The notes: a model not told the origin generated them from the sequence alone. DNA of 64,000 nt from Xanthobacter dioxanivorans (GCF_016807805.1 NZ_CP063362.1:5498501-5562500); one strand, 5' to 3'; counted from the first letter of the stretch, positions 36,106 to 46,168 are shown. Translations and numbers: made by a program.

Positions 36106-37431
36106 TCAGGCGATGACCTGCTTCATGCGCTCCGCCGCGATCTTCACCGCCTCGGCGGAGGCCATGCCCTTGAGGCACTTGTTCTGCAGCATCTCCGGGA
36201 AGACGAAAGCCTCGAAGATCTTGCCCGGCCGAAGGTCCGGCTTCGGGCCCTGGGTGTCGATGGAGGTCAGCACGATGTTCTTGTCGGTGAGGAAGCGCCG
36301 CATCTCCTCCACCGCCGCATTGTGCTTCTCGATGAGCGGGTGCGCCCGCCAGCGCGCGTCGTCATAGACGTCGAGTCGCGGCGGCTGGAAGTGCAGCGGC
36401 GCGGTGTGCAGGAAATTGATGTACTGATTGTCGGTGAACCACTTCATGAACTTCATGGCCTCGTCCGCCTGGGGCGTCTTGAGCACCACCCAGCCGTCGT
36501 ATCCGTGGTTCACCGCCTGCGCCTTACCCGCGGAATCCATGTAGGGCATGATGCCGTACTGGTCCGCGAGCTTCGGCGCGTTGCGCTCCAGCGTCTCGAT
36601 GAGGCGGCCGGCATAGGCGGTGTGGGCCACCTTGTCGCCGGTGAAGTTGGAGAGCACCTCGCCGAAGCTCACCTGGCTGGTGCCGGACGGCATGGTCTTG
36701 TAGAGCTCGCCGAAGAAATCGAGATATTTCGCCACCTTCGGCCCGATCTCCGGGCTGTCGAAGACGATGTTCCACTTGTCGTCGAAGATCTTCACGCCCT
36801 CGGCCCACATGAAGCCGGGCGACAGCCAGTTGGTGGCGCCGTTCGAGCCGATGGGAAAAAGCGCGCCGGACCGCCCGTCGCCATTCAGCTTCTGGGCGTT
36901 GGCAAGGAAGGCATCCCAGGTCTTCGGCACCGAGAGGCCGTTCTTCTCGTACAGGTCCTTGCGATAATAGATCCAGGCGAGGTTGTAGTCGTAGGGATAC
37001 CAGAACACCTTTCCGTCGATGGGGAAGAGGATGTTCGGACCCCACTTGTAGCGGTCCGTCAGCTCGTTGAGCGGCATCAGGTGCCCCTCGCTGGCGAGGA
37101 TCAGCACATGGCCGACGAAGGCGAAGGTGGCGATGTCGTAGGGGGTGCCGCCGCGCAGCGAGGTGGTCACCTTGGTGAAGACACCGTCGAGCGGCACGGA
37201 ATCGATCACCACCTTGGTGCCGAACTGCCTCTCATATTCCGCCGCCGCCACCTTCAGCGCACGAATGCTGTCGATGGAAGTTTCGGTATTCAGGAAACGG
37301 ATGGTCTTGGTGCCCTGGGCGCGCACCGCCGGAGCCCCGAGGCCGCTCGCCATGGCCCCGCCGGCAAGGCCGCCGGCCACCTTGAGAACCGAGCGTCGGC
37401 TGAGGCCGCTTTTGTCTTTCGTCTCGTCCAT
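36106..37431 (-). CDS. CUT1 sugar ABC transporter substrate-binding protein
   Basis: 441 aa type II periplasmic binding protein (SBP_bac_1). The N-terminus has a twin-arginine motif SRRSVLK followed by a hydrophobic Gly/Ala stretch and a VRAQG cleavage region, so Tat export is predicted. The mature domain begins KTIRFLNTETSIDSIRAL. It lies 51 bp after the ATPase gene. Ligand is probably a sugar or polyol, judged from the kinase and dehydrogenases in the same operon. Confidence 0.92.
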   Translation of the reverse strand: MDETKDKSGLSRRSVLKVAGGLAGGAMASGLGAPAVRAQGTKTIRFLNTETSIDSIRALKVAAAEYERQFGTKVVIDSVPLDGVFTKVTTSLRGGTPYDIATFAFVGHVLILASEGHLMPLNELTDRYKWGPNILFPIDGKVFWYPYDYNLAWIYYRKDLYEKNGLSVPKTWDAFLANAQKLNGDGRSGALFPIGSNGATNWLSPGFMWAEGVKIFDDKWNIVFDSPEIGPKVAKYLDFFGELYKTMPSGTSQVSFGEVLSNFTGDKVAHTAYAGRLIETLERNAPKLADQYGIMPYMDSAGKAQAVNHGYDGWVVLKTPQADEAMKFMKWFTDNQYINFLHTAPLHFQPPRLDVYDDARWRAHPLIEKHNAAVEEMRRFLTDKNIVLTSIDTQGPKPDLRPGKIFEAFVFPEMLQNKCLKGMASAEAVKIAAERMKQVIA

Positions 37432-37482
37432 GTGCCGTTCCTCCCAAATGCGTTTATCTGTTTTCTTGTCGTCTCTTTACGC

Positions 37483-38577
<1,095 letters not shown>

Positions 38578-38662
38578 CTTCTCCTGCTCGCCTTTGCGGT
38601 GCCGTTAAACGTCTCGATCAACGTGCTTCTACGTGAACCCGCGGCTCCTCCCCCGAACCCGG

Positions 38663-40177
38663 CTAGCCGCCGCGGACGAAATCGTGGATGCGGTGGTTGA
38701 TGGGCGCGAGCGCGGCCTGGATGTCGCAATAGATGCGATGGCCCTGCGCATAGCGCGCCGCCCGCTCCGGATCGGGTGCGGCACGCCAGACGATGTCGAT
38801 GACCCGCGCCGCGTCGCGCGCGTCGGCATAGATTCCGACGCCGACCCCGGCGATGAGCGCGGCGCCGAACGAGGCTTCCGCCACCGCCGGCAGCTCCACC
38901 TCCACATTCAGCACGTCCGCCACGATCTGCCGCCACAGCGCGCTCTTCGCCCCGCCGCCGGTGAGACGTGCGGTGGAGAAGGACAGGCCCTTCCCGTTGA
39001 GCGCCAGCATGCAGTCGCGCAGCGAGTAGGCAATGCCCTCGTAGAGCGCGCGCACGAAGTGGCCGGGGCCGTGGTTGAAGCCCATGCCCACATAATCGGC
39101 GCGCAGCAGCGGATCCCAGTGCGGGCTGCGCTCGCCGTTGAGATAGGGGTGGAAGAAGAGGCCTTCCGCGCCCGGTGCCACGGCGGCGGCGCGGCGGTCC
39201 ATCTCGGAGAAGACTGCCGAACCGTCCTCTCCCTCCCGGCGGAAGAAGGTGTCGCGCAGCCACTTGTGCGCGGAGGCGCAGGAATTGGTGGCGGCGATGA
39301 CGTACCAGTGGCCCGGCATCACGTGGGGATAGTTGATGACGGTGAAGTCCGGGCGAGGCGCACGCGTCAGCACGCTCACGGTGGCGGCGGTGGCGAGCTT
39401 CACCACGCCGAGGCCTTCCGCGACCATGCCGGCGCCATAGGTCTCCGCCGCCGTGTCGGATGTGCCGCAGACCACCGGCGTGCCCTCGGCGAGCCCGGTC
39501 GCGCGCGCCGCCTCCGCGGTCACGCGGCCGACCACGCAGGTGGTGGGCACGATGGGCGGCAACGTCTCCAGCGGCCAACCGATCATGTCGCACAATTCGC
39601 GCGACCAGCCGCCGGTGGCGATATCGGCCATCAGCGTGCCCACCGCGTCGATGAAATCCGTCTCCCAGGTCCCGGTGAGGCGGGAGCGCAGCCAGTCCTT
39701 CGCCACATAGAGCCGCTTGACGCGGGCGAAGGCCTCGGGCTCGTGCCGCTTCAGCCACAGCATCTGCGGCAGGGTCCAGGTGGGGTTCGCCCGGTTGGCG
39801 CCGAGCTCGAGGATGCGGGCGTCCGCCGCCTCCCGCAACGCGCGTGTCTCCGCCCCGGAGCGCTGGTCGTTCCACAGGATGGCGGGACGGATGATGTTGC
39901 CGTCCTTGTCCTCCAGCACCTGCGTGTGCGCACCGGCGGAGAAGGAAATCGCGGCGACCCGTGTCGGCTCCCCGCCTGCCGCCGCGAGGGCGCGGGGCAG
40001 CGTCTCGCACATGGCCCGCCACCACTGGGCAGGGTCCTGCTCGGACCAGCCCGGATGCGGGGACGAGGTGCCGACAGCCGCCGACGCCTCGCCGGCCAGC
40101 GTGCCATCCACGCGGATCACGCTGGTCTTCAGCGCGCCGGCGCCGAGGTCGATGCCGACGAGGAGGTCGGCCGTCAC
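38663..40177 (-). CDS. FGGY-family carbohydrate kinase (xylulokinase-like)
   Basis: 504 aa from a GTG at 40177, which has a GGAGG site upstream. The ATPase phosphate loop GIDLGAGALKTSVI is at the N-terminus; the FGGY second domain has GLFFHPYLNGERSPHWDP and a later TGGGAKSALWRQIVADVL helix. Sequence is closer to xylulokinase than to glycerol kinase, but the polyol or ketose substrate is not certain. It lies 27 bp after the FAD-oxidase gene in the LacI-regulated operon. Confidence 0.9.
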   Translation of the reverse strand: MTADLLVGIDLGAGALKTSVIRVDGTLAGEASAAVGTSSPHPGWSEQDPAQWWRAMCETLPRALAAAGGEPTRVAAISFSAGAHTQVLEDKDGNIIRPAILWNDQRSGAETRALREAADARILELGANRANPTWTLPQMLWLKRHEPEAFARVKRLYVAKDWLRSRLTGTWETDFIDAVGTLMADIATGGWSRELCDMIGWPLETLPPIVPTTCVVGRVTAEAARATGLAEGTPVVCGTSDTAAETYGAGMVAEGLGVVKLATAATVSVLTRAPRPDFTVINYPHVMPGHWYVIAATNSCASAHKWLRDTFFRREGEDGSAVFSEMDRRAAAVAPGAEGLFFHPYLNGERSPHWDPLLRADYVGMGFNHGPGHFVRALYEGIAYSLRDCMLALNGKGLSFSTARLTGGGAKSALWRQIVADVLNVEVELPAVAEASFGAALIAGVGVGIYADARDAARVIDIVWRAAPDPERAARYAQGHRIYCDIQAALAPINHRIHDFVRGG

Positions 40178-40204
40178 CGTGCGAGCCTCCGTCGGGAGGC
40201 ACGC

Positions 40205-41686
40205 TCAGCCATGACGCACGTCCACGGCGCCAGTAGCCGGGCGCAGGCCAAGCTTGCCGGGATTCATGAGGTTATCAGGGTCGAGCGCGTCCTTGATGGC
40301 CTGCAGCACCGCGTGCCCCGCCCCCAGCTCCGCCTTGATCCACGGGTTTCGGAACAGTCCCACGCCATGATGATGGGCGATGGAGCCACCCTGCTCCAGC
40401 GCGAGGGACTGAAGCGCCTCCCACAGCTTCGCGTGGAGCGGCAGCGCCTCGGCCTCGTCCATGGGCGGCAGACGGATGGTCATGTACTGGCAGGCCCCCT
40501 CCGGATAGACATGCGACCAGTGGGCGCCGAAATGGATCTGCGGATAGATCGCGTGCACGGCGGCCGACATGGCGGCGTACATGCCGGGAATGGCCGACCA
40601 GTTGCCGGTGACCTCGACCGTATCATTGTAATAGCCCGCCGCCTGCCACTTCTGCGAATAGGCGACGTAGCGGTTCTCCTTCCAGTGATGGAAAGGCCCG
40701 TCCGGTGCCACCTCTCCGCCGACGCTGGCGATGATGTCGAGCGCGGCCCGCTGCTCCGCGCCCAGCATCGGCTCGGAACCGGAGAAGACGAGGATGGCGA
40801 GAATGGGCTTGGTCTTGAACTGGTCGAGCCCCTCGGTGCGATCGGCGCTCTCCCTGGCGTCGTAGATGCGCACCACGGTGGGGCGCAGCTCCGCCTGCAT
40901 GATGCGCCGCGCCGCCTCCCAGGCCGCTTCCAGCGACGGCAGGGCGACGACCACGCCGCGCTCCGCCTCGGGCAGCCGCCACAGGCGCAGGGTCAGCTCG
41001 GTGATGATGCCGAAGGCCCCCTCCCCGCCCACCAGCAGGTCGCGGACGGACGGGCCCACCGAGCGGCGTGCCACGGGGCGGATCTCCAGCGGCGTGCCGT
41101 CCGGCAGCACGGCTTTCAGGCCGATCACCATGTCCTCGATCTTGCCGTAGCGGCTGGAGGCCTGGCCGCCGCCGCGACAGGCGGCCCAGCCGCCCACGGT
41201 GGAGATCTCGATGGACTGGGGAAAGTGGCCGGTGGTGAAGCCCTCGGCGTTCAGGGCCTGCTCGAACACGGCGCCGTTCATGCCGGCCTCGACCGTGACC
41301 ATGGCATCGTGCGGATTGAGCGCGACGATGCGATCGAGCCGGCGCAGGTCCACCATCACCTCGCGGTGGAGCGGAATGGTGCCGCCCAGGACGCCCGAGC
41401 CGTTGCCGAAGGGGATCAGCTCCACCCGCCCGGCGCGGGCGAGCTTCACCACCGCCTGCACCTCGGCGGCGGATCCCGGCCGTACCACGAGGCGCGGCAC
41501 GACGCCGGCGAGCTTGCCGGCGCGCTCGCGGAAATTGGCGAAGGGAAGGCGGTCGTGGGCGTAGGCGCGGCGCGCCTCGAACTCCGTGAGGACGTTGTCC
41601 GCGCCAACGATGGCGGCGAGCGCCGACGCAAGGTCGGCATCCACCTGATCGGACGTTCTGGCGGCGGCGATGGTCAGGCCGGTCAT
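40205..41686 (-). CDS. FAD-linked oxidase, GlcD/alkyl-DHAP synthase-like
   Basis: 493 aa from the ATG at 41686 (GAGGTGA upstream). A PCMH-type FAD-binding domain (about 60-240) contains LIPFGNGSGVLGGT and STVGGWAACRGGGQASSRYG; the C-terminal FAD-oxidase domain ends with GSIAHHHGVG and DPDNLMNPGKLG. The triple-His motif is the hallmark of alkylglycerone-phosphate synthase relatives. It is the first gene of the operon, right after tandem operator-like repeats. With a GldA-like enzyme and FGGY kinase it may handle glycerol-phosphate-like or hydroxy-acid substrates. Confidence 0.87.
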   Translation of the reverse strand: MTGLTIAAARTSDQVDADLASALAAIVGADNVLTEFEARRAYAHDRLPFANFRERAGKLAGVVPRLVVRPGSAAEVQAVVKLARAGRVELIPFGNGSGVLGGTIPLHREVMVDLRRLDRIVALNPHDAMVTVEAGMNGAVFEQALNAEGFTTGHFPQSIEISTVGGWAACRGGGQASSRYGKIEDMVIGLKAVLPDGTPLEIRPVARRSVGPSVRDLLVGGEGAFGIITELTLRLWRLPEAERGVVVALPSLEAAWEAARRIMQAELRPTVVRIYDARESADRTEGLDQFKTKPILAILVFSGSEPMLGAEQRAALDIIASVGGEVAPDGPFHHWKENRYVAYSQKWQAAGYYNDTVEVTGNWSAIPGMYAAMSAAVHAIYPQIHFGAHWSHVYPEGACQYMTIRLPPMDEAEALPLHAKLWEALQSLALEQGGSIAHHHGVGLFRNPWIKAELGAGHAVLQAIKDALDPDNLMNPGKLGLRPATGAVDVRHG

Positions 41687-41767
41687 GGTCACCTCTTCGC
41701 AACAGAGGCGCGCAGCCACGGCCCCGCAATGCGGGGTCCCATATTGGCGTCCTCCCTTGTTCTTTTT

Positions 41768-41798
41768 GAACAATCGATTGATGAACAATCGTTTGTTC
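41768..41798. promoter_or_regulatory. Tandem LacI-type operators before the polyol operon
   Basis: GAACAATCGTTTGTTC (41783-41798) is a 16-bp palindrome around a central CG, a LacI-family hallmark. A second unit, GAACAATCGATTGAT (41768-41782), abuts it as a 15-bp direct repeat. They lie between the lacI-type gene and the FAD-oxidase start, 82 bp upstream of the latter. Confidence 0.75.
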
Positions 41799-41838
41799 TA
41801 AGCTGTCAGAGGCGACCTTGGGCGTCAAGCGGTAAAAT

Positions 41839-42870
41839 TCAGCGCGGAACGGGGCCGGTAGATGCGCGGGCGATGAGCGCGCCCGGAGGCAGCGGCGGGA
41901 CCGGGACGGGGTGCTCGCCGGCGAGGCGGCGCACCAGCAGGGTGGCAGCCAGGCGGCCCATCTCCTCGGTGGGCATCATCACCGTGGTCAGGCTCGGATA
42001 AAGCAGCCGGGCCACGGGCGCATCATGCAACCCGGCGACCGAGATGTCCTGCGGGATGCGCCAGCCGGCGGCGTGCAGTTCCGACATGGCGCCAGCCGCG
42101 GAGACGAGGGTCGCGGCGAGCACCGCCGTGGGTTTCTGCGGCATGAGCTGGCGCATGGCCTCGGCGCCGCCCTCGGCGGTGTAGCCGGCGATGGCGACGA
42201 GGGCCTCGTCGAAGCCGATGCCGGCCGCCGCGAGCCCGTCGCGATAGCCTTCCAGGCGCTGGGCGGCGTTGAAGCCCTGGTCGCGACCGGCAAGGTGGGC
42301 GATGCGCCGGTGGCCGAGGCCGACCAGGTGGTCCACCGCCTTGCGGGCGGCGGCCCGGCTATCCAGCACCACGGAGAGCGGCGCGCCGGGCAGCACGCGG
42401 TTCATCAACACGAACGGCACCTGTGCCGCGGCCAGATCCGTGCGGAGCACAGCGTCGTCGTCGAGGCTGGCGACGAGCAATCCGTCCACGCGGTTGGTCT
42501 GGGACAGCTTGGCGATGGTGGTGGCGGTGGCGCCCGGCTCGCGATGGGAGATGAGCAGCGAATAGCCGAGCGCCGTCGCCGCCAGCTCCGCCCCCCGGAT
42601 GGCCGCCGCGAACACCGGATTGTCCAGCTGCGGCACGACCATGCCCAGGGTGTAAGTGCGCGCCGTGCGCAGGCCGCGGGCGAGGGAATTGGGACGGTAG
42701 GCCAATTCCTCGGCGACCTTGATGATGCGGTCGCGCGTCTCCTCCCGCACGCGCTGGGCGCTGTCGCCGCGCAGCACGCGGGAGGCGGTGGACATGTCCA
42801 CGCCCGCAACGCGCGCCACGTCGGCGAGGGTCGCTGGCGAGGCGAGGCGCTGCTGATCCTGTCGAGCCAT
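41839..42870 (-). CDS. LacI-family transcriptional regulator of the polyol operon
   Basis: 343 aa. N-terminal HTH with TLADVARVAGVDMSTASRVLRGD (read as helix pair, about residues 14-36), hinge helix NSLARGLRT, then a periplasmic-binding-protein-like effector domain. It lies immediately upstream of the operon on the same strand, with operator repeats in the 152-bp gap between, so local repression relieved by a sugar is the natural model. The frame is open further upstream through a response-regulator remnant; the ATG at 42870 is preferred because the family begins there. Confidence 0.93.
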   Translation of the reverse strand: MARQDQQRLASPATLADVARVAGVDMSTASRVLRGDSAQRVREETRDRIIKVAEELAYRPNSLARGLRTARTYTLGMVVPQLDNPVFAAAIRGAELAATALGYSLLISHREPGATATTIAKLSQTNRVDGLLVASLDDDAVLRTDLAAAQVPFVLMNRVLPGAPLSVVLDSRAAARKAVDHLVGLGHRRIAHLAGRDQGFNAAQRLEGYRDGLAAAGIGFDEALVAIAGYTAEGGAEAMRQLMPQKPTAVLAATLVSAAGAMSELHAAGWRIPQDISVAGLHDAPVARLLYPSLTTVMMPTEEMGRLAATLLVRRLAGEHPVPVPPLPPGALIARASTGPVPR

Positions 42871-42927
42871 TGGCGACGAATATCTCACAAGCCGGCGCCT
42901 GCCAAAAGCACGCTCACGCCCGCCCCC

Positions 42928-43101
42928 GGACCCGTGCTGTTTGAGGGCCCGCTCGACGCTGGCGCGCAAGTCCGTGCGTCCGACCGGCTTCTCGATGCAG
43001 GCGGACGCGCCCGCCTGCATGGCCGGAACCGCCACCCGGACATAGCCATCGCGCGTGAGGAGGGCCGACAGGTCGCGGCCCGCCTCACGCAGCCGCCGCT
43101 G
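42928..43101 (-). pseudogene. Remnant of a response-regulator receiver domain
   Basis: About 58 codons encode RRLREAGRDLSALLTRDGY and AVPAMQAGASACIEKPVGR plus TDLRASVERALKQ. This matches the last third of FixJ/hybrid-kinase receiver domains, including the conserved Lys-Pro. A possible first strand (KAIRILVVG) is at about 43110-43140 in a different frame. The phosphorylated Asp region is missing. The remnant occupies most of the 359-bp gap 42871-43229, which otherwise holds nothing recognisable. Confidence 0.5.
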
Positions 43102-43229
43102 CGGCGAACCACCCCCACGACCAAGATCCGTATTGCCTTGGGGGCCACCTGCATGGTCTTCCTCGCAGAGAAGGGCGAAGGGCCGGGGATTCGGCTGCGG
43201 ATGCGCAGAGCGCGCAAGGGAAACCACTG

Positions 43230-43472
43230 ATGCAGAAACCACCATTTCGTCGAACCGGGGGTTCGGCCCGGGACACCGCGGAAGCCGCGTTCAAGTCGGT
43301 GACGGCAAAGCCGGTCGAGGCGCCGCCGCCGGCACCGGTCATTCCCAATGCGCGGGAAATGGTCTCGCTCCGCATCGACCGTGACGTGCTGGAGCATTTC
43401 CAGGCGGGCGGCCCGGGATGGCAGGAGCGAATCAATGCGGCCCTGCGGAAGATCATCGAAACCAAGCCGTGA
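43230..43472 (+). CDS. BrnA-like antitoxin protein
   Basis: 80 aa. The C-terminal half, MVSLRIDRDVLEHFQAGGP then GWQERINAALRKIIE, matches the ribbon-helix-helix domain of BrnA antitoxins, which bind DNA and neutralise the BrnT RNase. No brnT is seen on either side: 43140-43229 is too short and the next gene is convergent. It may be an orphan antitoxin or a stand-alone DNA-binding protein. Confidence 0.75.
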   Translation: MQKPPFRRTGGSARDTAEAAFKSVTAKPVEAPPPAPVIPNAREMVSLRIDRDVLEHFQAGGPGWQERINAALRKIIETKP

Positions 43473-43528
43473 GGCGAGGCGCCGCCTTCATCGCGAAGAA
43501 CGGGCCTCCTCCTGCCGCATGACGCACG

Positions 43529-43939
43529 CTATGGACTGGGCGGGGGCTGCTGCTCGACCGTCGGCAAGCCCGCATCGATGCAGGCCCAGGTGGGTGCGCT
43601 GTTGACCCAGATGGTTGCGGCGGGCCTTGCGACTTCGGGATCGTCGAGGGCGCCGACCCGTATGAGGACCAGATCGGGCCTGGCCTCCGATTCGCTGAAG
43701 ACCGGGGTTCCACAGACGCGACAGAAGCGCCGGTGCATGCGGTTGCCGCTGTCGGCTACGCTTTCATAGTCGGTCAGGTCTCCCTCCACCTGGAGCCCCT
43801 GCTTCTCGAAGACGGCATTCACCGTTCCGCTGCCTGCGCCGATTTTCTGACAGAGCCTGCACCAGCACACACGTGCCGAAACGGGCGCTGACGGCACGCG
43901 AAAGCGAACGGCACCGCACAAGCATCCACCCGTGATCAT
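43529..43939 (-). CDS. GFA-family (glutathione-dependent formaldehyde-activating enzyme-like) protein
   Basis: 136 aa from the ATG at 43939. Zinc-binding cysteine motifs are visible: CLCGAVRF near the N-terminus, CWCRLCQK, and CRVCGTPVF. The frame is open further upstream but that part lacks homology-like features. It belongs to the broad GFA family, whose members are mostly uncharacterised; a role in formaldehyde handling should not be assumed. Convergent with the BrnA-like gene. Confidence 0.85.
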   Translation of the reverse strand: MITGGCLCGAVRFRVPSAPVSARVCWCRLCQKIGAGSGTVNAVFEKQGLQVEGDLTDYESVADSGNRMHRRFCRVCGTPVFSESEARPDLVLIRVGALDDPEVARPAATIWVNSAPTWACIDAGLPTVEQQPPPSP

Positions 43940-44305
43940 CGCGCCTCGGGCCTCCCTGAAACCGGATCCGGAAAGAAGCCATCGTGGGACGGGCGCCCCC
44001 GGGAGTCGAGCCTCCGGTGCGGCCAAGACACCCGGCCGCGCCCGGCCGAGGCGATCGGCGCCCCGTTCGTCACGCAACTTTGAAACCGCCGATGACGCGG
44101 CGGCGACGAGGTCGAGCCCCGCGGCCGCCGATAGCGGTTCCCCCACGCCGGGGAGGCGCGTACCGTGCAACCCGCTGGATCCGGATCACCGCTCGGATCG
44201 AATCGAGCCGGGCGGTGAGACCGCCGCGAAACGCAAGAAGGAGCCCGCATCGTCCGGCCTGCGGCGCAGGCGCCCGGCGCGGGCTTGGAAAAAGGGACAA
44301 GCTCC
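43940..44305. other. 366-bp intergenic region without a supportable gene
   Basis: This region separates the divergent GFA and sodC-like genes. Open frames exist on both strands, but they are Arg/Pro/Ala-rich shadows without family resemblance or ribosome sites. No clear operator or terminator was recognised; both promoters must lie here. Confidence 0.5.
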
Positions 44306-44857
44306 ATGGTCTCGAGGAAATGGCTCTTCGTCGCTTCGGCCCTCATCGCCGGCGCTCCCGCCGCTCTGGCCCAGGCGCCTGCCGCCGCACCCGCCACGCC
44401 CGCACCCACGGTCGTGAAGGGCAACGTGGTGGGCAATGACGGCAAGACCATCGGCACGGTCACAGCCACCGGCAACGACCGCGTCACCATCGTCCGCCTG
44501 GTCCTGCAGCCCGGCGCCATCCCGCCCGGCTGGCATGGCATCCACTTCCATGCGGTCGGAGACTGCTCGGATGTCGACAAGTTCCTGGCGTCCAAGGCGC
44601 ACGTGAACCACGGCGGCAAGGCGCATGGCCTGCTCAACCCCAACGGCCCCGACGACGGCGACCTGCCCAACATCTTCGCCGTCGCCGACGGCTCGGTCTC
44701 GGCGGAAGTGACGAGCCCGACCGGCCTTACGGGCGCGAACGGCCTGCTCGATGCGGATGGCTTCGCCCTTTTGGTGCACGCCAGCCCGGACGACCACACC
44801 ACCCAGCCCATCGGCGGCGCCGGGGCCCGCATCGCCTGCGCCGCGTTCAAGTCCTGA
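44306..44857 (+). CDS. Periplasmic Cu/Zn superoxide dismutase family protein
   Basis: 183 aa with a Sec signal peptide (MVSRKWLFVASALIAGAP, cleavage near ALAQ-A). Copper ligands are in GIHFHAVGDC, the bridging and next His in HVNHGGKAHG, and the fourth copper His in LLVHASPDDH. Disulfide cysteines (GDC, IAC) and the active-site Arg (GARIAC) are present. The segment that normally reads HAGDLPN is DDGDLPN, so one zinc-ligand His appears to be replaced, while the zinc Asp is kept. Dismutase activity is therefore probable but zinc binding may be altered. Confidence 0.88.
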   Translation: MVSRKWLFVASALIAGAPAALAQAPAAAPATPAPTVVKGNVVGNDGKTIGTVTATGNDRVTIVRLVLQPGAIPPGWHGIHFHAVGDCSDVDKFLASKAHVNHGGKAHGLLNPNGPDDGDLPNIFAVADGSVSAEVTSPTGLTGANGLLDADGFALLVHASPDDHTTQPIGGAGARIACAAFKS

Positions 44858-44887
44858 CACGGGCTGCTTTGACATAGTTGTGTGGCG

Positions 44888-44914
44888 CGGCCGGCGGGAG
44901 GGACCCGCCGGCCG
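44888..44914. terminator. Strong hairpin between sodC-like gene and convergent lacI-type gene
   Basis: A perfect 11-bp stem (CGGCCGGCGGG, loop AGGGA, CCCGCCGGCCG) followed by TTGTCC. It lies 30 bp after the sodC-like stop and 60 bp after the convergent regulator's stop, so it can serve both genes. Confidence 0.65.
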
Positions 44915-44974
44915 TTGTCCTGTCCGGGCGCGTGCGATGGCTGCGCCGCTGGAAAGGGCCGCGCGCCCCGTCCC

Positions 44975-46036
44975 TCAGGTGCTGCCCCGCACGAGAAGCT
45001 CGAAGCCCACATCCACCATCTTCGCCTCCACGGCCTGGCCGTGCATGCGCTGAAGCAGCAGGCGGGCGGCCTCCATGCCGATCCTGCGGCTGGCGATGGC
45101 CACCGTCGTCAGGGCCGGCGTGAGATGGGCGGCGATGTCGTAGTCGCCGAATCCGGTGATGGCGAGGTCGTCCGGCACGCGGATGCCGAGGGCGCCGCAC
45201 TTCAGCACGGCCCCGGCCGCGAGCACGTCGCTGGCGAAGACGATCGCATCCGTCTCGGGATGGGTCTCGCGCACCCGATGAAGGAGTTCGACCCCCCGCT
45301 CCATCTCCATGGCACCACTCGCGGCGGTCACCACGCGCGTGGCCTGCCCGGGAAAGTGCCGCGCGTGGGCATCGATGAAGCCCTTGAGGCGGTCCTTCGC
45401 CCGGTGGTCGCCCGGCCGCACCATGCCGGCGAAGGTGAGCCGCCGGTAGCCGCCGGCCACGAGATGGTCCACGACGCTCATGATGGCGGCGTGGTTGGAG
45501 AAGCCGACGAGAAGGTCGACCGGCCGGCTGGTCCAGCTCCAGCTTTCCACCACGGGCATGCCGGTGCGCTTGAGGATTTCCGTCGCTTCCTGGGTGTGGC
45601 GGGTGCCGATGATGAAGAAACCGTCGGGGCGGCGCCCCGCGAGAGAGCGGACCAGGGCCTCCTCGCGCGCCGGGGTGTAGTCGGTATGGCCGAGGAACAC
45701 CTGGTAGCCCTCCGGCAGCAGCACGTCGGTGAGGCCCTGTATGGTGTCGGCGAAGATCGAGGCGGAGATGGTGGGGATGATCGCCGCCACCGTCATGGAG
45801 CGGTTGGAGGCGAGGTGGCTCGCCGCGAAATTCTGCACGTAGTGCGTCTCGCGCACGGCGGTCTCGATGCGATCGAGGGTGTCGGGCCCCACGCTGCGCG
45901 GGTCGCGCAATGCGCGCGAGACGGTCTGCGTCGACACGCCGGCAGCCCGGGCGACGTCCGCCATGGTGACGGCCCGCGTTGCCGACCTGCGCTGGGAGGT
46001 GGATTTCTTCGCCGACCCCGGCCCGTTCTCTGACAC
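44975..46036 (-). CDS. LacI-family transcriptional regulator (GntR-type LacI)
   Basis: About 353 aa if initiated at GTG 46036; ATG 45964 (MADVARAAGV) and ATG 46180 are alternatives, the last one running into an operator-like repeat. HTH is TMADVARAAGVSTQTVSRAL, hinge helix FAASHLASNRS, then a sugar-binding-type effector domain (about 85-340). It is divergent from the SDR/CoA-transferase operon, with three operator-like sites in the 308-bp gap, so it is the likely local regulator. Confidence 0.88.
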   Translation of the reverse strand: MSENGPGSAKKSTSQRRSATRAVTMADVARAAGVSTQTVSRALRDPRSVGPDTLDRIETAVRETHYVQNFAASHLASNRSMTVAAIIPTISASIFADTIQGLTDVLLPEGYQVFLGHTDYTPAREEALVRSLAGRRPDGFFIIGTRHTQEATEILKRTGMPVVESWSWTSRPVDLLVGFSNHAAIMSVVDHLVAGGYRRLTFAGMVRPGDHRAKDRLKGFIDAHARHFPGQATRVVTAASGAMEMERGVELLHRVRETHPETDAIVFASDVLAAGAVLKCGALGIRVPDDLAITGFGDYDIAAHLTPALTTVAIASRRIGMEAARLLLQRMHGQAVEAKMVDVGFELLVRGST

Positions 46037-46168
46037 GTTGCCCCAACCCCTGCCTCGGCCGCGCAAACCGACCTTACGTCCTGTTCCCCCCTTGATGCCC
46101 GCGCGCGCCATCGGGCGCAAGACACGTCCCGGCCGAAAGCTTGCAACGACTGGAGTGATCGCGCTCAC

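Noticed and set aside
38633..42001. 1122-codon open frame on the plus strand
   Set aside because: It is antisense to the FGGY kinase and FAD-oxidase genes; typical GC-skewed shadow.
41839..43245. LacI regulator with a receiver domain fused at its N-terminus
   Set aside because: The upstream in-frame stretch lacks the receiver core, and the LacI start at 42870 has the normal spacing to the HTH; it is read as a decayed remnant.
43940..44305. Genes in the GFA/sodC gap
   Set aside because: Open frames on both strands have extreme Arg/Pro composition and no ribosome sites.
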